Source: an uncultured Methylococcaceae bacterium (lineage in GTDB: Bacteria; Pseudomonadota; Gammaproteobacteria; Methylococcales; Methylomonadaceae). Taken from it: DNA of 60,953 nt. Every line of letters starts with the position of its first letter. Positions within the stretch are counted from its first letter, which is position 1. A program made the position numbers and the translations under genes. Location of the stretch: assembly GCA_903859415.1 (NCBI GenBank), contig CAIOMN010000010.1:1-60953 (forward strand), written 5' to 3'. The notes under the pieces were generated by a model. That model did no database searches. It had not been told where the DNA came from and saw only the letters and a program-made list of their open reading frames with translations. Shown piece after piece: positions 18,521 to 26,612 of the stretch.

Positions 18521-19327
18521 TCATATTACATCAGCAAAGCCCGGCTGAAGCTTACGAAATATTAAAGCACCTACAGTCAATATCGAAATAGCCACGAGAC
18601 TCATCAACCCTAAGACTACCCAAGAAATTGCGGAACTGCCAAATACCGCATCTCGTGATAACTCAACCAGGTAATAAAATGGATTGTAATCCATAATGAT
18701 TTTTCTTATCCACAATGCCCCATGTTCTTCTACTAAACCAGCTGGATAAAGTATCGGAGTCAACCAAAACAATATAGTTATGCAAACGGGTACAACCTGA
18801 ACTAAATCTGGAACATAGACCGATACCGCTGCAACCCCATAGGTAATGCCAAGTGTAATGACCAATGAAATTAACCAAATAAGTAAAAATATACCCACTG
18901 TATTAGCGGGATAAACATGCAGCCTTAACATTAGCACCAAAGTAATCAGTATTATTATAAACTGGCTTAATAATGCAGATGCTAGAGGCACTAATGGTAG
19001 CACCCAAGAAGGAAAAGCTATTTTATTAATTAGATAACTATACTCTTTCAATATGCAAGGGCTACGCCCTACCACTTCAGAAAATACAGTCCACAATGAA
19101 AAAGGTACGAAATAAAATAATACGAAGGGAACCTCACTATAACGCAGCCCCATTCGTCCAGTCATCATGATTGAAAAAACAACAACATTAATACTCGCAT
19201 ACAGCAACGGCACACCGATGTTCCATGCCACGCCTGCGTATGAACTGGCATAGCGGTTTTTAAGATCCCTCTTGGCAAGCATCCAGGCTAACCTTATATC
19301 GTTACTTATGCTTTTAATGTTTGACAT
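18521..19327 (-). CDS. wzm: Polysaccharide ABC exporter permease (Wzm-like)
   Basis: A 268-residue ABC-2 type membrane protein with six predicted helices. The N-terminal amphipathic segment (AWMLAKRDLKNRYASSYAG) and GVAWNIGVPLLYA are characteristic of Wzm/KpsM-like permeases. Together with the downstream Wzt-like ATPase it would export a completed lipid-linked polysaccharide across the inner membrane. The two genes are about 20 bp apart and co-directional, so they are probably one transcript. Confidence 0.9.
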   Translation of the reverse strand: MSNIKSISNDIRLAWMLAKRDLKNRYASSYAGVAWNIGVPLLYASINVVVFSIMMTGRMGLRYSEVPFVLFYFVPFSLWTVFSEVVGRSPCILKEYSYLINKIAFPSWVLPLVPLASALLSQFIIILITLVLMLRLHVYPANTVGIFLLIWLISLVITLGITYGVAAVSVYVPDLVQVVPVCITILFWLTPILYPAGLVEEHGALWIRKIIMDYNPFYYLVELSRDAVFGSSAISWVVLGLMSLVAISILTVGALIFRKLQPGFADVI

Positions 19328-19364
19328 ACAAAACTACTCTCTTAATTGCACTCATTTTTCTGTT

Positions 19365-20477
19365 TCATAAGGCATAAATAAATGTCAAAAATTGTCTTTT
19401 TACCTGTTCAGGATAATATTGCTTTACATACTCGCCTACTTTCTGCGAATAATCTAAATAACTTCCCACTTCTTGAGTTTTCCATAGCTGTGTAGTTACT
19501 TCAAAAATTGTGTCCTTTATTGCTGTGGTTAACGCCTCTACATCACCTGTTGGTGTCAATTTAGCAAACCCACCAGAAATAGCCGGCGTATTGGAGTTCT
19601 TATAGGCTATTACTTTGCAGCCACTACCTAATGCTTCTATGATTGGCACACAAAAGCCTTCATGATAAGTTGGAAGTACGAATATATCTGCATCACGCAA
19701 TAGTTTCTGCTTCATTTCTTCCGTTGCATTCCCTTGGATAGTTATTTTCACTCGACCTTGGAATGATAATTGCGTTTCCTGCGCCATCATTCGAACTTTT
19801 TCTAGCAACGCAACATCGGAAAATGACAAATTCCCAATCATGTCAAGCTCTACGTGTACAAATGGATTTTGTGTTAGTATTTTATGCAGCGATTCTATAA
19901 GCTCTCCCGGGCCTTTAGAGCTAACAAATCGCCCTACAAAAACAATACGAATCAGGCCATCTATAAAGCTTAATTTAGTGTTGGGCATCTGGAAAGTAGT
20001 TCCATGAACGGCAAGAGGTAAAACCTTAGTGGGCACATTGATCCCCGCCGATTGCAATACTTCAAGATTAGTTTCACTAACACAAATAACTTGATCAGCA
20101 AAAATAATATTAGACATCTGTTGAAAAGATTTTTCTATCAATGAATGGCTTTCTATAGCGACATATTCTTTAGGCGTTATATTGTGAAAAACTACTAAAC
20201 GCTTGGCTGATTTTTGAACTACCAGTAGCAAATTAAATAATTCGGAATACACCCCAAAATGGAAAACAACAAGATCGCTAGATTTAAAATGAGGGTCAGT
20301 GATGATATCCATCACATTATTTACTTTGGTAAAAGGTAGCTCTTCGTGCTCGCATTTGTATGCATAAAGACGAACTTCATTGTTTGGCTGACTCATTAGC
20401 CAAGATACTTCGTCCCTGATAGAATTAGAGATAGCGTCATTTTTGACACATATCCCATTTACATACGAAATTATCAT
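19365..20477 (-). CDS. Glycosyltransferase family 4
   Basis: A GT-B fold glycosyltransferase. The C-terminal half has VFVGRFVSSKGPGELIESL and the EX7E motif in LPTYHEGFCVPIIEALGSG. The ATG at 20475-20477 overlaps the stop of the preceding gene as ATGA. The TTG two codons upstream is less likely, so the protein is about 370 residues. The overlap implies coupled translation with the large GT2-GT4 protein, and the pair may act in sequence on one glycan. Confidence 0.86.
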   Translation of the reverse strand: MIISYVNGICVKNDAISNSIRDEVSWLMSQPNNEVRLYAYKCEHEELPFTKVNNVMDIITDPHFKSSDLVVFHFGVYSELFNLLLVVQKSAKRLVVFHNITPKEYVAIESHSLIEKSFQQMSNIIFADQVICVSETNLEVLQSAGINVPTKVLPLAVHGTTFQMPNTKLSFIDGLIRIVFVGRFVSSKGPGELIESLHKILTQNPFVHVELDMIGNLSFSDVALLEKVRMMAQETQLSFQGRVKITIQGNATEEMKQKLLRDADIFVLPTYHEGFCVPIIEALGSGCKVIAYKNSNTPAISGGFAKLTPTGDVEALTTAIKDTIFEVTTQLWKTQEVGSYLDYSQKVGEYVKQYYPEQVKRQFLTFIYAL

Positions 20478-22702
20478 GCCCAAGCTACGTTGAAGTTTTC
20501 TTTGGCCAAATCGTAAACTTGTCCGCTGACTTTAGCCATTATTTCGGAAGTAAATTTCTCCAAAAACAGTTCTCTACCTGCTGCCCCCATTGATAGACGT
20601 AATTCTTCAGACGTTACCAGGCGCAAAATCGCGGTAACCAACGCATCAACACTACCTGGCTCTATCAACAAACCATTAACATCTTTCGAAACGACTTCTG
20701 GCATACCACCGGCTAGACAACCGATGACAGGCTTACCTTCTCGCATTGCCTCAAGAAATACTAAACCGAAAGACTCAAATCGGCTTGGCGCTACAAATAA
20801 ATCACAGGTTTTATAAGCGATACGCAAAACATCATTGTCAATTCGACCTTCGAACTTGACTTCTTTGTTCCAGCGACGACCCATTGAAGATGAAAGGTAT
20901 TCATCTTTATATGTTTTATTTTCGCCTGGCTTTAATAAAGTATCATCGCCTATTATACGAAACCTGACGTTAGGATTAATCTCAAGCACTTGAGGGATTG
21001 CTGCAAGCAGTATATCGATACCTTTTCGATATTCGAGTCTACCAACAAATAAAACAGTAACGGTTTCAGCGGGTATTAATTCTTTAATCTCTAACTCTTG
21101 ATTAATCATGCCCAGTGGTGCAATACAAATTTTTTTATCATCAAACCTGAAACCGTAGGCAAGTTCAATCTCATGACGTATTGCTGAACTGATAGATCGT
21201 ATAGCATTTGATTGGACCATAAGGGATTGTTCTAACTCCAACATAGGAGAACCAAAAGTATCCATCCACCCCACATCAGCCTTTAATTCTGGATGAGACT
21301 CTAACCAAAATTGCAACGTTGTTTGTAAACTTGTCACTAACGGCCACTGTCCGTTAAGCAAAAAAGCCGCGCCTTCACAATCCCATATTGGCGCTTCAAC
21401 AACATTAATAGTTCGATGGGTAGCAATACGTTTCGTTTCTTCGAGAGCAGTCGCACTCCAATTCCAAATTTGCTGAGGGATTTTACGTTTGATTGCGACT
21501 GGTGATCGATCTAATTTATGGATAACCCTACGATGCACCCAAACCCCATTCTCAAAATCTACGCTATTGATATCTTTACTTTGCGTTATAACATGGACTA
21601 TATTTCCCTCTGCAGCAAGTGCTTCAGAAAGATCTTTATTAAAAGTAGCAATCCCACCACCATGGTTAGGTGGAAAATCACGGGAAATAAGAACAATAAC
21701 CCGATAAGTATCGTTTTTGAGAGTATTAAAAGCAAAAAAATGCCCCGCGTACTTTTGAAGCTTTTTATTATCAATCATAGATCCGTCAGCGACCCCCTCA
21801 ATCCCACGCTTTATACCAACTTCAATTGCACGCTCTATATCCTTATGAAAACTTCTAACATCAACATCTGAAATTAATTTTTGACTGGTGGCCCAGCTAA
21901 CCTCATTACGTTGAGTCTGAATGAAGTTTTGTTGCTCTTGCATAATTCTATCCAGTGGGTAAAACTCACGGGCATGCTTAAGCATGAAATAGATTTTATT
22001 TTTTATAATCGGGTAGCGGTAACGAACCACTTTATTATGTCCCCGAATATTGCTCGGCGCATACTTATGATGAACATAAGCACATGGCAGTTGCGCGATA
22101 AGATAACCTTCATCTACAATTCTTAAGCACACATCGGTTTCATCAAGAAAATATTCAAACTCCTCATCAAATCCATTAATTTCCAATAATGCTGCTCTTC
22201 GAAAAGAGGCATTGCATCCCAATAAATGTGGAAAACGATAGCTTTTAGGAAAAGACAAATGTGGAGTAGGTTGAATTTGTGAGGTATCAGCATTACCGAA
22301 TCGATCAACTACACAGTATTTAGATTGAAACTCATATCCTGTGTGGTTGTACACCAATCCGCCAGCACCTCCTACTATCGGATCTTTATATACTTCAGAT
22401 AATTGGGTTAACCATTCAGGCTCAGGAATTGCATCATCGTCAATAAATGCCACAATATCGCCCTGAGCCATACAGATACCGATATTTCTGGAAACTGAAA
22501 GATTAGCAACTTCGCATTTTCCAACTCTGATCAGAGGCAACCAAGAAGCTATAATATCTTCTGTATGATCACTTGATGGGCCATTCACAACAATAATCTC
22601 AAATTCGCCTGGATATTTCAGCCATTTAAAACTCTCCAGTGTTTTTTGTAGTTCACTTGCACGATTAAGCGTGTTAATAACTACTGAAAAAGTTGGGTAC
22701 AT
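20474..22702 (-). CDS. Bifunctional GT2-GT4 glycosyltransferase fusion
   Basis: 742 residues with two catalytic domains. Residues 1-300 form a family 2 GT-A domain: FSVVINTLNRASELQKTLES, NGPSSDHTEDII, the metal-binding VAFIDDDAIPE, and GFDEEFEYFLDETDVCLRI. Residues 330-740 form a family 4 GT-B domain: RDFPPNHGGGIATFNKDL, VLFVGRLEYRKGIDIL, and the EX7E motif in SRFESFGLVFLEAMREG. Such fusions can carry out two consecutive transfers. The product sits in one operon with a GT4 and a coiled-coil methyltransferase upstream. No frameshift is visible. Confidence 0.88.
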   Translation of the reverse strand: MYPTFSVVINTLNRASELQKTLESFKWLKYPGEFEIIVVNGPSSDHTEDIIASWLPLIRVGKCEVANLSVSRNIGICMAQGDIVAFIDDDAIPEPEWLTQLSEVYKDPIVGGAGGLVYNHTGYEFQSKYCVVDRFGNADTSQIQPTPHLSFPKSYRFPHLLGCNASFRRAALLEINGFDEEFEYFLDETDVCLRIVDEGYLIAQLPCAYVHHKYAPSNIRGHNKVVRYRYPIIKNKIYFMLKHAREFYPLDRIMQEQQNFIQTQRNEVSWATSQKLISDVDVRSFHKDIERAIEVGIKRGIEGVADGSMIDNKKLQKYAGHFFAFNTLKNDTYRVIVLISRDFPPNHGGGIATFNKDLSEALAAEGNIVHVITQSKDINSVDFENGVWVHRRVIHKLDRSPVAIKRKIPQQIWNWSATALEETKRIATHRTINVVEAPIWDCEGAAFLLNGQWPLVTSLQTTLQFWLESHPELKADVGWMDTFGSPMLELEQSLMVQSNAIRSISSAIRHEIELAYGFRFDDKKICIAPLGMINQELEIKELIPAETVTVLFVGRLEYRKGIDILLAAIPQVLEINPNVRFRIIGDDTLLKPGENKTYKDEYLSSSMGRRWNKEVKFEGRIDNDVLRIAYKTCDLFVAPSRFESFGLVFLEAMREGKPVIGCLAGGMPEVVSKDVNGLLIEPGSVDALVTAILRLVTSEELRLSMGAAGRELFLEKFTSEIMAKVSGQVYDLAKENFNVAWA

Positions 22703-22713
22703 GAATACAGTCC

Positions 22714-23730
22714 TTAATTAACGGCAGAGTTTTGATTTGGCTTTTTAGCCAATACTTCAAACTCATAGCATTTTCCATTTTTACGCCCCTGATCTAAAAC
22801 TGTAACATTTATAAAACCTGCTTCTACGAGCAAATCATTTAATTCAAGTGGGGTAAACATATTAAAATGAAAGTCTCCATCATAGTCTTGTGCACCGTAC
22901 AGTACCTCGCGCATATCATCGTAGGAATAGTGTCCACTTGAATATTCACGAATCATGGCTTCCGCGTCTGGAACTACCGCATGAAATTCGCCCCCTTCTT
23001 TTAGAAGATTAAAAAAATAGGGCAACAATTCTCTGCGCAATTGCTCTTTGGGAAAATGCTCCAAAAGATGCGCAGAAAATATTTTATCGACTTCTTCCAA
23101 TTCAAAAGGTAGCTCGTCAACCTCGGCAACAATGTCCACTCCAGGTAAAGAACGGCGGTCAACATTCAAATAACCAGCCAACGGTATATTTCCACATCCC
23201 AAATTTAATCGCAACCGATCACTCTTAAATGCTATCAACTTTTCTGGTGAAAGAATCTCTGCTTTAACTTTAAGCTGTTTACTATCATCTAACACTTTTG
23301 AAGCACCGTAGCGCATCTCGAACATTAATTCGCGACGAACAAATTCCACTCGCCCCAAAAGGTAGCTTACAGATTCAGTAAGATTAACCAGTTGTTCTTT
23401 TGTATCAGACAATTGTTCTTTTGTATCAGACAATTGCTCTTTTGTATCAGACAATTGCTCTTTTGTATCAGACAATTGTCGGTTTATATCTGAAATATCT
23501 CGGGTGATCTTTCTCAATGCTATAGGCACAGATTTAACTAGATTTTCCTTGTCAGTATCACTAGAAAGCTGCCTATGATTTATTTCTGATACTGTTTGTA
23601 GCAAGGCGGGTACTTGTCGCACTATACTTTGATAGTTTAGGATCTCCTTTCCAATCACGCGAATATAACGACCTATTATTGGCCAACTGGACATACTAAG
23701 AGCAATTCTTTTAAGTCGTTCAATCATCAT
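22714..23730 (-). CDS. SAM-dependent methyltransferase with N-terminal coiled coil
   Basis: 338 residues. The N-terminal half is helical with a coiled coil built from four near-identical QLSDTKE octads (residues about 85-116). The C-terminal half (about 165-330) is a class I methyltransferase-like domain: LRLNLGCGNIPLAGYLNVD as motif I, VDKIFSAHLLEHFPKEQL as motif IV, and LLKEGGEFHAVVPD after it. Proteins with this layout in polysaccharide loci are reminiscent of coiled-coil chain-terminating methyltransferases such as WbdD, in which coil length acts as a molecular ruler. That role is an inference. It lies 11 bp upstream of the GT2-GT4 gene. Confidence 0.8.
   Translation of the reverse strand: MMIERLKRIALSMSSWPIIGRYIRVIGKEILNYQSIVRQVPALLQTVSEINHRQLSSDTDKENLVKSVPIALRKITRDISDINRQLSDTKEQLSDTKEQLSDTKEQLSDTKEQLVNLTESVSYLLGRVEFVRRELMFEMRYGASKVLDDSKQLKVKAEILSPEKLIAFKSDRLRLNLGCGNIPLAGYLNVDRRSLPGVDIVAEVDELPFELEEVDKIFSAHLLEHFPKEQLRRELLPYFFNLLKEGGEFHAVVPDAEAMIREYSSGHYSYDDMREVLYGAQDYDGDFHFNMFTPLELNDLLVEAGFINVTVLDQGRKNGKCYEFEVLAKKPNQNSAVN
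23390..23480. repeat. 24-bp in-frame tandem repeat (four copies) encoding a coiled coil
   Basis: Four consecutive 24-bp units containing TTTTGTATCAGACAATTG encode the eight-residue unit QLSDTKEQ. The copies differ by at most a base or so. Because the unit is a multiple of three, slippage would change coiled-coil length without breaking the frame. Confidence 0.93.
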
Positions 23731-23940
23731 TTATTTCCACATTCGCCCTAGATACCTAATGGCATTATTAAATTTTCAACACAAATCATTACACACACTG
23801 GTCTAACTTTTGTTCCTTCTTTAAACCGCCGCTCATTACACCAACCTTAAGCTTGAATGTAAGTGAATTAACATGTCGATTTATCCAAGTTTTAGTTTTC
23901 GAATCTTTGAAAAAAGGAAAAATTGGGTTAAATTATTGTT

Positions 23941-25269
23941 TTAGGGCTGCTTTGAAGGAACAGCTTGCAGCCATTCATTTACCTCAACCATATTAGCATC
24001 GCTTATTAAGCCGGTAGATTGTAGAAAACGTATTTTATTTTTTATATACGCATATTTCGCAGCAGATAAATCTCGCTTCGCCTTAAATTCATTTTGCTGG
24101 GCAATGATGACATCCCCGATAGTTTGATCGCCATAGCGAAAACCTGTTTCTAATGACTCCCTTGCTTTAGTAGTAGACTCTAATGCCTTTTGAGTCGCAT
24201 TAATTCGCTTAACACTCGCATTAGAACTTAAAAATGCATCACTGGTGTCCTTAATTAGCGCCCGGACTTTAGAATCATTTTCATATTGACTGATAGATAA
24301 TCTATATTGAGCTTCATGCATCCGATTAGTCGTTGTACCACCGGTAAAAATAGGCACAGTCACATTGATTGCAGCAACTTGCGTATCGTAGTTTGTTCCT
24401 AGAGAAATACTTTGATAACCTGTATTAGTTGAGTTGTAGCTTAATTGCATATCGACAACTGGCAAATATCTTGATTTTTGTACAGCTACATTATCACTGG
24501 CTGCTGCTATGGCTCTAATTTGTGCTGCTATAAGTGGATTTTCACTTTTAGCTACTGCAATCCAATCTTCAAGCTTTCCATCCAGCGGCTTGAAATTAAT
24601 ATTATTACGTAATTTAAAAAGCCCCTCTGGCTCACTATTAGTCAACTCTTTTAAACTTTCCTTAGCAATAACAAGCTGAGTCTCCGCTTCAATAGCTGAA
24701 GCTTTTATTTGGTCTAGCCTGGCCTCTACTTCATAAACATCGGTGATTAAAATAAGTTGTTTAGCATATTGCTTTTGAACTTGATCCAATTGTTTCGTAG
24801 TGGCCTCCTTTTCAGACTCAGTAAAATTCACCTGGTCTTCGGCCTCCAACACATTAAAATATTTTTCAACTACATTAAACATCAGTTCATGTTGCGCACC
24901 AATATTTTCTAATGCATATTGATTTTCGACTTCTTGTGCACGCCGCCAATCCCAAAACTTTGCAAAATCAAGCACTGTCTGTGTTAAAGAAACGGTATAG
25001 CGAGTACCTTGGTAATTCGGATTCGCTGTGGAGGGTTTTCCTGAATTTTGATGATTTAAGGACCAGTTAGCATTCCCACTAATTTGCGGCAACATAGATC
25101 CCAAGGATTGACCTTTTTGAGCAGTACCGATCTGGACTTTCATTGCTGCAGTTTTTAGCTTCGGATCAGCTTCTAAAGCTTGTTGATAAATTGTCAATAA
25201 ATCTTCTGTATGACCTATACTCATTTTCATGAGTATAATACATAAAACTAACCATTTTATTTTATTCAT
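23941..25269 (-). CDS. TolC-like outer-membrane channel of a type I secretion system
   Basis: A protein of about 442 residues with a signal peptide (MNKIKWLVLCIILMKMSIGHTED) and two outer-membrane efflux protein repeats rich in Ala, Gln and Lys. Family elements include LLTIYQQALEADPKL at the mature N-terminus, YTVSLTQTVLDF, and GFRYGDQTIGDVI near the C-terminus. The frame is open to 25308, but the ATG at 25267-25269 fits the signal peptide and gives a 7-bp gap from the adaptor gene. It would form the outer-membrane exit duct for the ABC/HlyD pair encoded just upstream. Confidence 0.9.
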   Translation of the reverse strand: MNKIKWLVLCIILMKMSIGHTEDLLTIYQQALEADPKLKTAAMKVQIGTAQKGQSLGSMLPQISGNANWSLNHQNSGKPSTANPNYQGTRYTVSLTQTVLDFAKFWDWRRAQEVENQYALENIGAQHELMFNVVEKYFNVLEAEDQVNFTESEKEATTKQLDQVQKQYAKQLILITDVYEVEARLDQIKASAIEAETQLVIAKESLKELTNSEPEGLFKLRNNINFKPLDGKLEDWIAVAKSENPLIAAQIRAIAAASDNVAVQKSRYLPVVDMQLSYNSTNTGYQSISLGTNYDTQVAAINVTVPIFTGGTTTNRMHEAQYRLSISQYENDSKVRALIKDTSDAFLSSNASVKRINATQKALESTTKARESLETGFRYGDQTIGDVIIAQQNEFKAKRDLSAAKYAYIKNKIRFLQSTGLISDANMVEVNEWLQAVPSKQP

Positions 25270-25276
25270 AGATCTT

Positions 25277-26605
25277 TTAGTCTTCAATAAAGGCGCGAGC
25301 AAAAGCATTACTAATTGGCTGCATCAAGTATTCGAAAACCGTTCGCTCCCCGGTATTAATAAGTACTTCTGCCGGCATTCCAGGAACTAACTCTAAATTT
25401 CCAAGCTTTACATAACTCTCAGGCGTTAATTCAACTTGTGCCTGATAATAGGGTGCTCCCGTTTTTTCATCCGTTAACCTGTCAGCAGATAAATTAATAA
25501 CCTTCCCTTGCATTTTTGGTGTTATAGCTTGTTTAAAAGCACTAAACCTAATATCCGCCAACAGTCCAACACTCACTCTATCGATATCTAAAGGTGATAC
25601 TTGGGCATCAATTATCAGTTCTTCTTTTTGTGGAACGATATCAAGAATAGGCTTGCCGGGTGTAATAACCCCACCTATGTTATGAACAGATAAACCTAAG
25701 ACCCGTCCCCCGGCGGGTGATCTAATGACGGTTCTTAGTACTTTATCATTAGTAGCTACTAAACGCTGAGCTACATCATAAAGCTGAGACTGGGCTTCAC
25801 CAAGTTTTGCTGCAACTTCCTCCTGAAATTTCTTTTGTAATTGCAGAATTTGTAGTTTTGTCTCACCGATTTGAATCTCACTACTTGCAATCTCAGCTGT
25901 TAAAGCAGCCACCTCTCCTGTAGCGTTTTCATAATTGCGTTCAATATCTCGGAGCCGTTGCTTATTTGCATAACCCTCAGCTAATAATTCTTTTAAATCA
26001 TGAGCTTCTTCCCCATAGGATTTTATTAATTCCTGTTTACTGCGACGCTGACCTTCTAACCCTTTAATTTTTGAAATCAGCTGATTGGCCCTTTGATTTA
26101 AAACGGATATTTCACCTTGATAGGCATTTTTTCTCGCATTAAATATTTGGGTTTCGCCCTGTCTTGCTTCAAATATATGAGGGTCTGAAACATTCTGCAA
26201 ATCATTAGGAAATTTAATTTGATTATGCTGATCTCGTTCCGCGATAAGCCTAGCCAATTGCGCCTCTAATGTTATATGCTGTCCGCGAAGAATCTCTAAT
26301 TGAGCTTTAACTTCAGTACCATCCAATATGAGTAAAACGTCTCCTTCATTAACAATATCACCATCCTTAGCGAGCAATTTGCTAACGATACCTCCATCTA
26401 AATGTTGTATTGTTTTTCTATGTGATTTGACGGTAACAAAACCCGGCGCTAAGGCGGCGCTATCAATCGGCGCCAGATAACCCCAGCCCCCTAGAATACC
26501 AATGGTGACAACCATGATAATAATACCGATGGCACGTATTGAACTATCATCAGTAACAATCATTGTGCCATTTTCTGTAGTTAGTTGTGCAAGCCTTTTA
26601 TTCAT
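25277..26605 (-). CDS. HlyD-family type I secretion adaptor (PrtE-like)
   Basis: A 442-residue membrane-fusion protein. It has a short cytoplasmic N-terminus, one transmembrane helix at about residues 25-45 (IGIIIMVVTIGILGGWGYL), a lipoyl-like half-motif (IQHLDGGIVSKLLAKDGDIV) and a long periplasmic coiled-coil hairpin at about 95-285. The second lipoyl half and beta-barrel follow (IRSPAGGRVLGLSVHNIGG). It bridges the inner-membrane ABC transporter and the TolC-like channel. It lies between the two on one probable operon. Confidence 0.93.
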   Translation of the reverse strand: MNKRLAQLTTENGTMIVTDDSSIRAIGIIIMVVTIGILGGWGYLAPIDSAALAPGFVTVKSHRKTIQHLDGGIVSKLLAKDGDIVNEGDVLLILDGTEVKAQLEILRGQHITLEAQLARLIAERDQHNQIKFPNDLQNVSDPHIFEARQGETQIFNARKNAYQGEISVLNQRANQLISKIKGLEGQRRSKQELIKSYGEEAHDLKELLAEGYANKQRLRDIERNYENATGEVAALTAEIASSEIQIGETKLQILQLQKKFQEEVAAKLGEAQSQLYDVAQRLVATNDKVLRTVIRSPAGGRVLGLSVHNIGGVITPGKPILDIVPQKEELIIDAQVSPLDIDRVSVGLLADIRFSAFKQAITPKMQGKVINLSADRLTDEKTGAPYYQAQVELTPESYVKLGNLELVPGMPAEVLINTGERTVFEYLMQPISNAFARAFIED

Positions 26606-26612
26606 AGGTACA

